Position numbers and translations under genes: made by a program
Assembly: GCA_027490305.1 (NCBI GenBank)
Contig: JAIXYI010000033.1
Coordinates: 1 to 56,641, forward strand
Length of the DNA: 56,641 nt
From: Flavobacteriaceae bacterium
GTDB taxonomy: Bacteria > Bacteroidota > Bacteroidia > Flavobacteriales > Flavobacteriaceae
Reading direction: 5' to 3'
In this document: piece after piece, positions 31,851-41,694 of the stretch
Numbering within the stretch: the stretch's first letter is position 1
Layout: every line of letters starts with the position of its first letter
The notes under the pieces: model-generated
Databases searched by the model: none
The model's input: the letters and a program-made list of their open reading frames with translations, nothing else
Told to the model about the DNA's origin: nothing

Positions 31851-34043
31851 ATGTCAACTTTCCGTTTTCAGGCCCTCCAGGAAACCGCCAACCGCAAGCC
31901 GGTTAAGGTCGAGGAACTCGACAAGAAATCCGTCATCTTTGGAAGCAACGTCTTCAATGATAAGGCAATGCGACAATTCCTCACAAAAGAAGGATACCAG
32001 GCGGTGCAGAGCGCGATCCTGCACGGAACGAAGATTGATCGTAAAATCGCAGAGTATATCGCCATGGGGATGAAGGAATGGGCGTTGTCGAAAGGCGTAA
32101 CCCACTACACCCACTGGTTCCAGCCGCTTACAGGCGCTACCGCTGAAAAGCACGATGCGTTTTTTGAAACGTCGTTTGATGGCAGCGACCCGGTCGAGAA
32201 ATTCGGCGGCGGACAATTGGTACAACAAGAGCCGGATGCATCGAGCTTCCCGAACGGGGGTATCCGTAATACCTTCGAAGCACGTGGTTATACCGCATGG
32301 GATCCGACATCGCCGGCGTTTATCTATGGTACGACGCTTTGCATCCCAACCGTTTTCGTATCCTACACCGGTGAAGCGCTCGACAACAAAGCGCCGCTGC
32401 TCCGTGCCCTCAATGCTATCGATGATGCCGCTACCGAAGTGGCGCGTTACTTTGATAAGAACGTAAAAAAGGTGACACCAACGCTGGGGTGGGAGCAAGA
32501 GTACTTCCTCATCGACAAAGCGCTGGCCAATTCACGTCCGGATATTGTGTTGACAGGTCGTACGCTGCTCGGACACGCGTCGGCAAAAGGGCAGCAGTTA
32601 GAGGACCATTATTTCGGATCGATCCCAACACGTGTACTCAACTATATGCGTGACCTCGAGAACGAGTGTATGTTGCTCGGTATCCCCGTAAAGACCCGTC
32701 ACAACGAGGTGGCACCGAACCAATTCGAGTTGGCCCCTATTTTTGAGGAAACCAACCTGGCTGTCGACCACAATGCCCTGTTGATGGATATTATGTCGAA
32801 GGTCGCCGAGCGCCACGATTTCCGTGTACTATTGCACGAGAAGCCGTTCCAGGGCGTAAACGGTTCCGGGAAGCACAACAACTGGTCAATGGCAACCGAT
32901 ACCGGCGTGAACCTGCTGGCTCCGGGCAAGACTCCGATGAGCAACCTGCAATTCCTCACGTTCTTCATCAATACGATCAAAGCGGTTTACACCTACGAAG
33001 AATTGCTGCGTGCGGCGATCGCATCGGCCAGCAACGACCACCGTCTGGGTGCCAACGAAGCGCCACCGGCCATCATTTCGGTGTTCATCGGCCAGCAATT
33101 GACCAAGGTGTTGGCGGAGTTGGAAGGCGTATCGAACGGAAAACTCTCACCAGAAGAGAAAACCGACCTGAAATTGAACGTAGTAGGTAAAATTCCGGAT
33201 GTCTTGCTCGACAATACCGACCGTAACCGTACCTCTCCGTTCGCGTTCACCGGTAACAAATTCGAATTCCGTGCCGTGGGATCATCCGCCAACTGTGCGG
33301 TGGCCATGACTACGCTGAACTCAATCGTAGCCAAGCAGTTGCGCGACTTCAAAAAAGAAGTCGACGCCCTAATCGAAAGCAAAGGATTGAAGAAAGACGA
33401 AGCTATTTTCAACGTCCTTCGCGAATACATCAAGCAAACCAAAGCCATCCTTTTTGAAGGCGACGGTTACAGCGAAGCATGGGAGAAAGAGGCGGCCAAA
33501 CGCAAACTGAGCAACCATAAGACGACGCCGAAAGCGTTGAAAGCGAAGGTTTCGAAGGCTGCTATGGACCTGTTTGAAGAACTGGGTGTCATGAACCATG
33601 TTGAGGTCGAGGCCCGTTACGAAATCGAGTTGGAGGAATACACCAAGAAAATCCAGATAGAAGGACGTGTATTGGGCGATATCGCACGGAACCACGTGGT
33701 ACCAACCGCGATCAAGTACCAGAATACACTGATCGAAAACGTAAAAGGACTGAAAGAGATCTTCGGAAACAAAGAGTTCGAAGCGGTAGCGGGTGAGCAA
33801 ATCAGCCTGATTCGTACGATTTCAGCCCATATCGAAGGCATCAACAAGAACGTGCTGGCGATGACGGAAGCGCGCAAGAAAGCCAACGCACTGAAAAGTG
33901 CCGAGAAAATGGCCGAAGCGTATTGCGACAAAGTGAAGCCGTACTTCGATATCATCCGCGAGCACTGCGACAAACTCGAACTTTTGGTTGACGACGAAGT
34001 TTGGACGCTGACGAAATACCGCGAATTGTTGTTTACGCGATAG
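31851..34043 (+). CDS. glnN: Glutamine synthetase type III
   Basis: 730 aa, the expected size of GSIII, much longer than type I or II. It makes glutamine from glutamate, ammonia and ATP. Landmarks: THYTHWFQPLTGATAEKHDAF at the N-terminus, VTPTLGWEQEYFLIDKAL, RHNEVAPNQFELAPIFEETN, the ATP/glutamate region LHEKPFQGVNGSGKHNNWS, and NRTSPFAFTGNKFEFRAVGS. The C-terminal helical extension is complete. It is monocistronic, with a terminator after it and an AT-rich upstream region holding a possible TATTTTTG box at 31802-31809. Confidence 0.97.
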   Translation: MSTFRFQALQETANRKPVKVEELDKKSVIFGSNVFNDKAMRQFLTKEGYQAVQSAILHGTKIDRKIAEYIAMGMKEWALSKGVTHYTHWFQPLTGATAEKHDAFFETSFDGSDPVEKFGGGQLVQQEPDASSFPNGGIRNTFEARGYTAWDPTSPAFIYGTTLCIPTVFVSYTGEALDNKAPLLRALNAIDDAATEVARYFDKNVKKVTPTLGWEQEYFLIDKALANSRPDIVLTGRTLLGHASAKGQQLEDHYFGSIPTRVLNYMRDLENECMLLGIPVKTRHNEVAPNQFELAPIFEETNLAVDHNALLMDIMSKVAERHDFRVLLHEKPFQGVNGSGKHNNWSMATDTGVNLLAPGKTPMSNLQFLTFFINTIKAVYTYEELLRAAIASASNDHRLGANEAPPAIISVFIGQQLTKVLAELEGVSNGKLSPEEKTDLKLNVVGKIPDVLLDNTDRNRTSPFAFTGNKFEFRAVGSSANCAVAMTTLNSIVAKQLRDFKKEVDALIESKGLKKDEAIFNVLREYIKQTKAILFEGDGYSEAWEKEAAKRKLSNHKTTPKALKAKVSKAAMDLFEELGVMNHVEVEARYEIELEEYTKKIQIEGRVLGDIARNHVVPTAIKYQNTLIENVKGLKEIFGNKEFEAVAGEQISLIRTISAHIEGINKNVLAMTEARKKANALKSAEKMAEAYCDKVKPYFDIIREHCDKLELLVDDEVWTLTKYRELLFTR

Positions 34044-34060
34044 TTCCAATATCCTTAAAA

Positions 34061-34093
34061 AAAAATCCTGCCCGAAAGAGCAGGATTTTTTAT
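34061..34093. terminator. Bidirectional terminator between glnN and the secreted-protein operon
   Basis: AATCCTGC and GCAGGATT pair around CCGAAAGA, with A-runs to the left and T-runs to the right, so it can serve both converging transcripts. Confidence 0.9.
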
Positions 34094-34121
34094 TTTCTGA
34101 TGGTTCGCCAACCAGGCAAGA

Positions 34122-35126
34122 TCAGTTTTTTTCCGACGGGATAACGTCTCCGGAATTCAGCGAGTTCGAAAGTGCCTGCGTCGACCAGTTACCTTTATAG
34201 AATCCTTTAACCGTATTCGAATTTACAACGACAAATACGCCCGCCACCCCAACGATGTCAGAAGGAGAAACATAATCGGTAAACGTCTGCACCGACCATA
34301 CGCCGTTGTAGAACGCACGGACTTTATTGCCATCGGCTATAAGAAACGCGCCAGATGATTCGGTAACATCAGTGGTGTCAACGTATTCGTCGAAATTTTG
34401 TGATGACCAGACGCCTTCGTGAAATCCTTTGACGACATTTCCGCCAATCACCACAAAATCGCCGGAGGAGGTAAAAATCTCATTTGAATTAATGTAGTCG
34501 CCAACATCCTGCGACGACCAAACTCCTTTATAAAATACCCGGGCTGTATTGCCATCGGCAACAACAAAATTGCCACCCGAGCCTGTTACTTCATCGCTGT
34601 TGACGTAATCGGTACAGTTCTGGGAATACCATGCACCGTTGTAGAATACTTTAACGCTGTTACCGTCAGCTAATGCCAAACTACCAGTGCGAAAGGCATC
34701 TGTTCCCATTCCCGCGAGACTCCCCACAGCTACCGATCCCGCATGAAACGCGTAGGGTACACTTAGTAGCTGTGTCGTTCCGACCAAGGTGTAAGACGAA
34801 CCGCCCGAAACGTCCAATTCTACTTTTAAGAATTTACTGCCGTTGCTCCAATCAATCGACGAGAACGTGCCGCTCACCGGCGTTCCCTGTCCGATTACAA
34901 GGTTGTACAGTCCTTGTGCATTTGTAGTTTTTACTTGCGTTTCCGAATAAAGAACCGTCCCCGTAGCGGAGCCATTTAAAACAGAAAGACGGGTGCCGAC
35001 ATTCGAACTGACGACAGGAGTGCCGCCGGAAGTAAGCGCTATAGCCTGATAGGAGATGCCCTGCGGAACCTGTGCGAACACAGAAGAAGAAACGGCAAGG
35101 AGTAAAGAGAGTACAAGTTTTTTCAT
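34122..35126 (-). CDS. Secreted protein with five 37-residue repeats
   Basis: 334 aa. A signal peptide (MKKLVLSLLLAVSSSVFAQ) is followed by PQGISYQAIALTSGGTPV, an N-terminal domain common to flavobacterial secreted tail-fibre-like proteins (residues 20-130). From about residue 150, five tandem units of 37 residues follow the pattern FVVADGNxVKxFYxGVWSSQ then xxxDYVxSxDVxxSSG. Each has aromatic and Trp positions typical of repeat adhesins. There is no sorting domain at the C-terminus. It starts two bases after the stop of the small sorting-domain protein gene, forming a two-gene operon. Confidence 0.82.
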   Translation of the reverse strand: MKKLVLSLLLAVSSSVFAQVPQGISYQAIALTSGGTPVVSSNVGTRLSVLNGSATGTVLYSETQVKTTNAQGLYNLVIGQGTPVSGTFSSIDWSNGSKFLKVELDVSGGSSYTLVGTTQLLSVPYAFHAGSVAVGSLAGMGTDAFRTGSLALADGNSVKVFYNGAWYSQNCTDYVNSDEVTGSGGNFVVADGNTARVFYKGVWSSQDVGDYINSNEIFTSSGDFVVIGGNVVKGFHEGVWSSQNFDEYVDTTDVTESSGAFLIADGNKVRAFYNGVWSVQTFTDYVSPSDIVGVAGVFVVVNSNTVKGFYKGNWSTQALSNSLNSGDVIPSEKN

Positions 35127-35127
35127 A

Positions 35128-35568
35128 TCAGTTTTTTACGATTTTAAACGTTTTGTTGTTTGATTCGAGACGGACGATGTACACACCCGGTAACAGGGCC
35201 GCCAAATCGACGCCACCTTCATTGGATATGCTCTTACGCAGCACTTCCTGTCCGGTAAGACTTACTACAGAAAGGGTTTCACCCGCTAACGACTTTTGCG
35301 ACTTGAAGAAAATTCCCGATGTCGTAGGGTTAGGGTAGACCGTAATACCGCCCGCGAGATCCAATTGTGGGACAGACAACGTCTGGTTTTGCGCGAGGAT
35401 ACCAATTATCCCCGAGGCGCTTTGATTTGTATTCTGCGGAATGACAATCTCACCGACCGACACGGAAGTGGCAGTTCCTATTACCGAGCCCGAGTTTACC
35501 ACCTGAACAACAGACTGTCCGTAGGAGACGCATCCAAAGAAAAGGTAGCACAGTAGTGTTTCTTTCAT
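35128..35568 (-). CDS. Small secreted protein with type IX sorting domain
   Basis: 146 aa from the ATG at 35568 (MKETLLCYLFFGCVSYGQSV), which starts a signal peptide. Residues 19-65 are a short Ser/Val-rich segment (VVNSGSVIGTATSVSVGEIV). The remaining ~75 residues are a complete type A sorting domain (GGITVYPNPTTSGIFF to LLPGVYIVRLESNNKTFKIV). It is almost only a signal peptide plus sorting signal, a layout seen in small partner proteins of larger secreted repeats. It overlaps nothing but lies one base before the 37-residue-repeat gene. Confidence 0.85.
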   Translation of the reverse strand: MKETLLCYLFFGCVSYGQSVVQVVNSGSVIGTATSVSVGEIVIPQNTNQSASGIIGILAQNQTLSVPQLDLAGGITVYPNPTTSGIFFKSQKSLAGETLSVVSLTGQEVLRKSISNEGGVDLAALLPGVYIVRLESNNKTFKIVKN

Positions 35569-35667
35569 ATGTCGAAGTTTGTGTAAAAGTAACGTTTCTT
35601 CCTTGCGCATTGAGGTCCTTTAGGAATAGGCAACGTTTTTTTTATACCTTCGTAACAAGCAGTTCAC

Positions 35668-36561
35668 ATGAAACATATCGCCTTTCTTATCGCCCTTGTC
35701 TGTTGTGGTATTTCCACCGCCCAGCAGTCCGTTACCGTCTATTTCGACACGGGTAAATTCGAATTGTCGGCAACGGAACGCAGCCGTTTTGAGGAATGGA
35801 TGAAGGTCAATGCCGAATCAAAAGTGGTCGCCATCAACGGTTACACGGATGAAGTCGGCTCCAACGGATACAACGATACCTTGGCCCAGCGAAGGGTTTC
35901 TCACGTCTTCGGTCTCCTGAAAGGCAAGATCGACACACGCGACGATTTTGCTACCCGCAGTTTTGGGGAAAGTGTGCAGTTATCGGGTGGTAAAGCGAAG
36001 AACCGGCGTGTAGTCGTAACGTATCTCCGTCCCGAAGAACGCGCCCGGGAAAATGAAATACTGGGAATTAAAGTACCTGAGCCAGTGGTGGAAGCGCGAC
36101 CCCAGCCCAAGTATCCGGAAAAGATTGTCCTCACAAATCCCGATGGCACAAAATCAGAATTTGAACTCGACCGCGCCTTCATGGGTAAAATAAATGACGG
36201 AAAACCAGGTGAAAAGCTCAAGGTAGAGAACCTGAATTTCCAACTCAATACCTTCGCCATCACAAATGAATCAAGGGGTAAGCTCTATGAATTACTCCTC
36301 GTAATGCAGCAGAACCCAGGATTAAAGATTGACATACAGGGGCACCTGTGCTGTATGCCCGTTGACCGCGTCGATCTGTCAACCAAACGTGCAAAGGCAG
36401 TACGCGAGTTCCTCGTAGCCAACGGCATCGATAAGTCGCGGTTGAGCTACCGGGGTTTCGGCAGCAGCCAGCCGCTCTATCCGCTTCCGGAGCAAGACGA
36501 GGCCGAACGTGCGGCCAACCGTAGGGTCGAGATCGAGATCGTAGCCAACGGTGCGCCGTGA
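35668..36561 (+). CDS. Protein with two OmpA-like domains, copy 1
   Basis: 297 aa. A signal peptide (MKHIAFLIALVCCGISTAQQ) leads into a first OmpA-C-like half (VYFDTGKFELSATERSRFEE, NGYTDEVGSNGYNDTLAQRR). A linker contains KIVLTNPDGTKSEFELDR, and a second OmpA-C domain follows (FQLNTFAITNESRGKLYELL, IDIQGHLCCMPVDRVDLSTKRA, RLSYRGFGSSQPLYP, ANRRVEIEI). The GHLCC motif replaces the usual GHTD peptidoglycan-binding site in the second domain, so peptidoglycan binding may be altered. The next gene is a tandem paralogue. Confidence 0.85.
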   Translation: MKHIAFLIALVCCGISTAQQSVTVYFDTGKFELSATERSRFEEWMKVNAESKVVAINGYTDEVGSNGYNDTLAQRRVSHVFGLLKGKIDTRDDFATRSFGESVQLSGGKAKNRRVVVTYLRPEERARENEILGIKVPEPVVEARPQPKYPEKIVLTNPDGTKSEFELDRAFMGKINDGKPGEKLKVENLNFQLNTFAITNESRGKLYELLLVMQQNPGLKIDIQGHLCCMPVDRVDLSTKRAKAVREFLVANGIDKSRLSYRGFGSSQPLYPLPEQDEAERAANRRVEIEIVANGAP

Positions 36562-37361
36562 AAGGCTGGGCGTGCATCGTGTTGGTTTGGTTGGTGTCGT
36601 TCGCAGTGCACGGACAACAACTCGAGATTTTCTTCGAATACGACCGGTATGACCTGAATATGGGTGCACAAGCCAAATTAGACCGGTGGTTGGCCGAACA
36701 TCCGGATGCGGAAGTCACCAAACTCTACGGCTATTGTGACTGGAAGGGCCGCAACGCCTACAACGACTCCCTATCGCTAAAGCGCATCCGAAGCGTATAC
36801 GATTATCTGATTTCCAAAAACGTCGAAGTGCTCCCCGATTACGAGGCCAAGGGATATGGTGAGGATTTTGAGCAATCGCCCATCCAGGCCGAAAACCGAA
36901 AGGTGGTGATGGCATGGCGGATACGGGAGCGTCCGGTGGTGAAAGACCTGTCGAAAGCACCAGGCTTGCCGACCGTGTCAGAGCTCCGAAAACTGGTTGA
37001 TAACGCGAAAAAGGGGGATGTCGTCTTGTTGCCACAACTGTATTTCTTCAACAATTCGGCGCGCCTGGTTCCGAAGTCGGAGCCGGTCTTATACGAACTT
37101 TTGTGTATTCTCCGCGACAATCCGATGCTGAAGGTAGAGATACGCGGACACATCTGCTGCCAACCTGTTGAAGACGTCAACAACGTGTCGACCGCCCGGG
37201 CAAAGGCCGTATTCCAGTACCTCCTCCGCAATAAAATCACACGCAATAGGTTGACCTATAAAGGCTATGGTATCCAAATGCCGCTGCATCCGATACCTGA
37301 GCAGGATGCCGGGGAGGAGAACGACAACCGACGTGTCGACATCCTCATTCTTTCCAAATAA
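36558..37361 (+). CDS. Protein with two OmpA-like domains, copy 2 (GTG start)
   Basis: 267 aa starting at GTG 36558, which overlaps the stop of copy 1 (GTGA). The signal peptide is KGWACIVLVWLVSFAVHGQQ. Both halves parallel copy 1: EIFFEYDRYDLNMGAQAKLD with LYGYCDWKGRNAYNDSLSLK in the first, and YFFNNSARLVPKSEPVLYEL with EIRGHICCQPVEDVNNVSTARA and YKGYGIQMPLHPIPEQD in the second. The shared GH(L/I)CC(M/Q)PV motif shows a tandem duplication within this locus. A structural envelope role is inferred; partners are unknown. Confidence 0.83.
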   Translation: MKGWACIVLVWLVSFAVHGQQLEIFFEYDRYDLNMGAQAKLDRWLAEHPDAEVTKLYGYCDWKGRNAYNDSLSLKRIRSVYDYLISKNVEVLPDYEAKGYGEDFEQSPIQAENRKVVMAWRIRERPVVKDLSKAPGLPTVSELRKLVDNAKKGDVVLLPQLYFFNNSARLVPKSEPVLYELLCILRDNPMLKVEIRGHICCQPVEDVNNVSTARAKAVFQYLLRNKITRNRLTYKGYGIQMPLHPIPEQDAGEENDNRRVDILILSK

Positions 37362-37387
37362 AAAAAACCGCCTTTCGGACGGCTTTT
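37361..37387. terminator. Terminator between the OmpA pair and the DUF1573 gene
   Basis: CCGCC and GGACGG pair around TTTC with A-runs on one side and T-runs on the other, usable by both converging transcripts. Confidence 0.75.
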
Positions 37388-37394
37388 CCCTCTG

Positions 37395-37829
37395 CTAGTG
37401 TTCAATAAGCGTCTTGCTCTTTTCGACGGGGTTGCTTCCTTTTTCCGGAACCACTTCCCCTTTTATTTTCAATACCACCATGCCATCCGGCACGTTCACG
37501 GCATTTGATTCGACGGTTATGGTTTTGCGGATGGCACCCATCTGCATATTGTATTTCACATCAATCTTACCGGTTTTGCCCGGGGCGATCGGTTCGGTCG
37601 GTTTCGTCGGAACCGTACAACCGCAGGTCGACTGGACATTCTTGATGATGAGCGGCGCATCGCCGGTATTTCGGAACTCGAAGGTGCGGATACCGGTGTC
37701 GGTCGCTTTCGAAACCGTTCCGTAATCAATCGTGTTGTCTTTGGCAAGAAACTCGATCTTAGGACCGGCCTGCGCATGTGCCACCGACGTGCCAACGGAA
37801 ATCAAAGCCAGGAAAAACAGTTTTTTCAT
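37395..37829 (-). CDS. DUF1573-domain secreted protein
   Basis: 144 aa. A signal peptide (MKKLFFLALISVGTSVAHAQ) is followed by a single DUF1573 immunoglobulin-like domain: IDYGTVSKATDTGIRTFEFR, NTGDAPLIIKNVQSTCGCTV with the conserved CGC, then PIAPGKTGKIDVKYNMQM and a late VLKIKGEV strand. Such proteins are exported to the periplasm or surface in Bacteroidota; the role is unknown. It is transcribed alone. Confidence 0.9.
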   Translation of the reverse strand: MKKLFFLALISVGTSVAHAQAGPKIEFLAKDNTIDYGTVSKATDTGIRTFEFRNTGDAPLIIKNVQSTCGCTVPTKPTEPIAPGKTGKIDVKYNMQMGAIRKTITVESNAVNVPDGMVVLKIKGEVVPEKGSNPVEKSKTLIEH

Positions 37830-37919
37830 CGTTTCCAGTAGATTAGGTTCGTAAATGTAGCGGGTTTGTCGATAAGAACAAATTCAATTGGCGCAATTTT
37901 TTATACGAGGCCAATTCCG

Positions 37920-37927
37920 TACTTTTG
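37920..37927 (+). promoter_or_regulatory. Putative -7 box of valS
   Basis: TACTTTTG fits TAnnTTTG, 90 bases before the valS start. The intervening leader has no SAM-type or T-box-like features that I can see. Confidence 0.45.
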
Positions 37928-38017
37928 TGGGCCGGTGCAAAAAGCGTACCAACCCGCGAGGCCTTTACAGTCAAGGGATTTGAACGCGTTGCCCGATTCT
38001 AACGAATAGTACAAGAC

Positions 38018-40651
38018 ATGAGCCTTCCTGCGCAATTTGACGCCTCCTCCATTGAGAAAAAATGGTATGATTACTGGATGGAAAACGGATATTTCCATTC
38101 CAAACCCGACCATCGCACGCCCTACACCATCGTAATCCCACCGCCGAACGTCACCGGGGTGCTGCACATGGGGCACATGCTCAATAATACCATACAGGAT
38201 GTGTTGATCCGTCGCGCGCGGCTGAAAGGCTTCAATGCCTGCTGGGTTCCGGGTACCGACCACGCGTCTATTGCCACGGAAGCGAAGGTCGTGGATAAAC
38301 TCAAAAAAGAAGGCATTAACAAAGCCGACCTGACACGGGAGGAGTTCCTTAAGCACGCCTGGGAATGGACCGACAAATACGGCGGGGTCATTCTCGAGCA
38401 ATTGAAGAAACTCGGTGCGTCGTGTGATTGGGACCGTACGAAGTTCACGATGGACCCGGATATGACGGCGTCGGTGATCCGTTCGTTCGTGGACCTCTAC
38501 AACAAAGGACTCATTTATCGCGGCTACCGGATGGTAAACTGGGATCCGGAGGCGAAAACGACGCTGTCGGATGAAGAGGTCAATTATGAAGAACGTCAGG
38601 GAAAACTCTATTTCCTGAAGTATAAAATAGAAGGGGAGGACGGCTTCCTTACCGTAGCTACCACGCGCCCTGAAACGATTTTCGGGGATACCGCCGTCTG
38701 TATCAACCCGAACGACGACCGCTACGCGCACCTGAAAGGGAAGAAGGCCATCGTGCCGATCTGCAACCGCGTGGTGCCGATCATTGTGGATGAATATGTA
38801 GATGTGGAATTCGGTACCGGATGCCTCAAAGTAACACCGGCGCACGACGTGAATGACCAGGTGCTAGGCCAAAAGCATGGTTTGGAAGTGATTGACATCT
38901 TCAATGAAGACGCCTCGCTCAATTCATTCGGTCTGCACTATAAAGGCAAAGACCGTTTTGTCGTTCGCGAAGAGATTGCAGCCGAACTCGAAGAAAAGCA
39001 ATTGCTTGCCAAGACGGAAAACCATACCAACAAAGTCGGCACGTCAGAACGGACGAAAGCCGTTATTGAACCGCGTCTTTCCGACCAATGGTTCCTGAAA
39101 ATGGAAGAGTTGGTAAAGCCGGCGATCAAAGCGGTACTCGAAACGGATGAGATCAAATTGTATCCGTCCCGTTTCAATAACACCTACCGCCATTGGCTGG
39201 AGAACATCCGCGATTGGAATATTTCGCGGCAATTGTGGTGGGGACAGCAAATTCCGGCCTATTACTACGGTGATGGGAAAGAGGATTTTGTCGTGGCTGA
39301 AACCATTGAACAGGCACGTGACCTGGCCCGGCAGAAGACCGGAAACCAACAGTTGGAGACGTCCGACCTGAAACAGGATCCGGATGCGCTCGACACCTGG
39401 TTTTCGTCCTGGTTGTGGCCGATGGCGGTGTTTGGAGGTATCATGGATCCGGAAAATCCGGATTATAAATATTACTATCCAACCAACGATCTGGTAACCG
39501 GACCGGACATCCTCTTTTTCTGGGTGGCCCGGATGATCATTGCCGGATACGAGTATGGAAAAGACAAGCCATTTTCGAATGTATACCTCACCGGACTCGT
39601 GCGCGACAAGCAACGCCGGAAGATGTCGAAGTCGCTGGGCAATTCGCCGGATCCGCTTGACCTGATCGATACATTTGGCGCCGATGGTGTTCGTGTGGGC
39701 TTGCTCCTCAGTGCATCGGCGGGGAATGATATCCTGTTCGACGAGGAGTTGTGTGCCAACGGAAAAGCCTTCGCCCACAAGATTTGGAACGCGTTTCGCC
39801 TCGTGAAAGGGTGGGAGGTAGCCGATATCGAACAACCTGCCGCTGCTGCCGAGGCCATTGCCTGGTACGAGGCCAAGTTGCAGCACACGCTGGAGGAAAT
39901 CGAAGACCATTTCACGAAATACCGTATTTCCGATGCGCTGATGGCGATCTATAAATTGGTATGGGACGACTTTTGTTCGTGGTTCCTCGAAATGATCAAG
40001 CCGGGGTACCAACAGCCGATTGACCGCGCCACGTTTGGAAAGGCGATAGAAATGCTGGAGGCGAACCTGAAATTGTTGCATCCGTTCATGCCATTCCTTA
40101 CAGAGGAAATCTGGCAACACATTGCCGACCGGCGTCCGGAAGAGGCGCTGATCATCTCTACCTGGCCGGACGCGAAACCGTTTGATGCATCGCTTATAGC
40201 AGAATTCGAGTTCATATCCGAGGTCATTGCGGGCATCCGTACGATTCGAAAAGACAAGAATATCCCGCAACGCGATGCATTGGAACTTCACGTCCTCGAC
40301 CATGAAAAAGGAGCGGGACGGTTTGATGCCATCCTCCAAAAACTCGGCAACCTGTCGGCATTGACGTATGTAACGGAGAAAGTCGACGGTGCGCTGTCGT
40401 TCCGGGTAAAATCGAATGAGTATTTCATTCCGGTAACGGGGAATATCGATGTCGCGGCTGAAGTCGAGAAATTACGCGAGGAACTTACCTATACACAAGG
40501 CTTCCTGAAATCGGTGCAGGCGAAACTTTCCAATGAGAAATTCGTGGCCGGTGCCCCGGAAAAGGTAATTGAAAACGAGCGGAAGAAAGAAGCCGACGCA
40601 CAGGCGAAGATTGCCACCATCGAACAGAGCCTGGCCTCGCTGGGTGCGTAA
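38018..40651 (+). CDS. valS: Valine--tRNA ligase
   Basis: 877 aa, full length. The class I signatures are [18 protein letters not shown] (HIGH-type, here HMGH) and [13 protein letters not shown] (KMSKS). The editing domain motif [13 protein letters not shown], the anticodon-binding helices and a C-terminal coiled coil ([20 protein letters not shown]) are present. It charges tRNA-Val and hydrolyses mischarged threonine. It is convergent with the superoxide dismutase gene, with stop codons 3 bases apart. Confidence 0.98.
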   Translation: MSLPAQFDASSIEKKWYDYWMENGYFHSKPDHRTPYTIVIPPPNVTGVLHMGHMLNNTIQDVLIRRARLKGFNACWVPGTDHASIATEAKVVDKLKKEGINKADLTREEFLKHAWEWTDKYGGVILEQLKKLGASCDWDRTKFTMDPDMTASVIRSFVDLYNKGLIYRGYRMVNWDPEAKTTLSDEEVNYEERQGKLYFLKYKIEGEDGFLTVATTRPETIFGDTAVCINPNDDRYAHLKGKKAIVPICNRVVPIIVDEYVDVEFGTGCLKVTPAHDVNDQVLGQKHGLEVIDIFNEDASLNSFGLHYKGKDRFVVREEIAAELEEKQLLAKTENHTNKVGTSERTKAVIEPRLSDQWFLKMEELVKPAIKAVLETDEIKLYPSRFNNTYRHWLENIRDWNISRQLWWGQQIPAYYYGDGKEDFVVAETIEQARDLARQKTGNQQLETSDLKQDPDALDTWFSSWLWPMAVFGGIMDPENPDYKYYYPTNDLVTGPDILFFWVARMIIAGYEYGKDKPFSNVYLTGLVRDKQRRKMSKSLGNSPDPLDLIDTFGADGVRVGLLLSASAGNDILFDEELCANGKAFAHKIWNAFRLVKGWEVADIEQPAAAAEAIAWYEAKLQHTLEEIEDHFTKYRISDALMAIYKLVWDDFCSWFLEMIKPGYQQPIDRATFGKAIEMLEANLKLLHPFMPFLTEEIWQHIADRRPEEALIISTWPDAKPFDASLIAEFEFISEVIAGIRTIRKDKNIPQRDALELHVLDHEKGAGRFDAILQKLGNLSALTYVTEKVDGALSFRVKSNEYFIPVTGNIDVAAEVEKLREELTYTQGFLKSVQAKLSNEKFVAGAPEKVIENERKKEADAQAKIATIEQSLASLGA

Positions 40652-40654
40652 CCG

Positions 40655-41419
40655 CTATTTGCGGATGGCGTCTTCGTAGCGTTCCAGGGCCTTATCCCAG
40701 TTGATGTGGGTCCAGAACGCTTCTATGTATTTTTTACGGCGGTATTGGTAGTCAATGTAATAGGCGTGTTCCCACACATCGAGTGCCAAAATCGGTTTCC
40801 CCGGAACGGCCACACCCGGCATCAACGGATTGTCCTGGTTGGCGGTCGCCGTGACCTGTAGTTTTCCCGAACGGTCCACCACGAGCCACGCCCAGCCCGA
40901 TCCAAATTGTTTGCCGGCGGCGTCTTCAAATTGGTTACGGAAGGTATCGAACGAGCCAAAATCGCGGTCAATAGCGGCGGCGAGCGTATCTTTTACCTGT
41001 CCGCCTTTCCCTTTCAACGACTCAAAGAAAAAGGTGTGATTGTAGTAGCCGCCCGCGTTGTTGCGTAGTTCGGCGTTTTCGGCGTAGGCTTTTTTAAGGA
41101 TGTCTTCAATGGGAAGCGACTCGTTTTCGGTTCCGGCCAACTCCTTGTTCAGATTGTTCGTATACGAAAGGTAATGTTTGGAAAAATGGAGTTCTACGGC
41201 CAACGGACTCAGGAACGGCGTCAGCGCATCGTATTCATACGGAAGCTTGCTGATCTCGAAGGCACCCGGTTCGGCCTTTACATCGTCGGGATGACCGATG
41301 GTGATCTTTTCCTCTTTGGCAGGAAGCGGTACTTCTACCACCTCGTGTAGTTTTTTATCGTTGCAACTGAAAAGGGTCACCGTGAATGCCACGGCTACCC
41401 AAATAGGAAAACGTTTCAT
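40655..41419 (-). CDS. Superoxide dismutase [Fe/Mn], lipoprotein form
   Basis: 254 aa: Fe/Mn superoxide dismutase fold behind a lipoprotein signal (MKRFPIWVAVAFTVTLFSCN, Cys19) and a ~40-residue linker. Metal ligands are visible: His in VELHFSKHYLSY, His in GGYYNHTFFFE, and Asp/His in LDVWEHAYYIDY; FGSGWAWLVVDRS is typical of the family. Export would place it in the periplasm or on the outer membrane, where it detoxifies extracellular superoxide. It is the last gene of a phospholipid operon (cdsA-psd-acbP-sod), overlapping the acyl-CoA-binding protein gene by 4 bases. The metal cannot be fixed from sequence. Confidence 0.92.
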   Translation of the reverse strand: MKRFPIWVAVAFTVTLFSCNDKKLHEVVEVPLPAKEEKITIGHPDDVKAEPGAFEISKLPYEYDALTPFLSPLAVELHFSKHYLSYTNNLNKELAGTENESLPIEDILKKAYAENAELRNNAGGYYNHTFFFESLKGKGGQVKDTLAAAIDRDFGSFDTFRNQFEDAAGKQFGSGWAWLVVDRSGKLQVTATANQDNPLMPGVAVPGKPILALDVWEHAYYIDYQYRRKKYIEAFWTHINWDKALERYEDAIRK

Positions 41420-41694
41420 TCTTCTCGATTCTTGATGATTTCATCGACCATTTCAATATAAAGTCGCATGGCGTCTTCGGGTGATAAATAGCTGATCTGC
41501 AGCCAGGCATTCGCTTTGAAGGCGGTGCGAAGATTCGATTCGGAAGCGGGCCTATAGTCGGGTGCCCCGTGCGTGGCCTGTTTGTAAAACGCGTATAACC
41601 GCAACTGCACATCCGGAGCTAATGACCCTTCCGGCAGGTTGTAGGCGACGTCAACAGCGTCCCTGAAGCGCGTTTCCAGTTCCTTATCGTCCAT
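41416..41694 (-). CDS. Acyl-CoA-binding protein
   Basis: 92 aa, the usual size. Family hallmarks: LETRFRDAVDVAYNL, PDVQLRLYAFYKQATHGA, FKANAWLQISYLSPEDAMRLYIEMV. It binds medium- and long-chain acyl-CoA with four helices and supplies it to lipid synthesis, which fits its place after cdsA and psd. Its ATG overlaps the psd stop (TAATG), and its stop overlaps the sod start. Confidence 0.93.
   Translation of the reverse strand: MDDKELETRFRDAVDVAYNLPEGSLAPDVQLRLYAFYKQATHGAPDYRPASESNLRTAFKANAWLQISYLSPEDAMRLYIEMVDEIIKNREE

Noticed and set aside
39044..40339. 431-codon minus-strand frame opposite valS
   Set aside because: valS is unambiguous with intact motifs over the same bases; the frame has no family resemblance.
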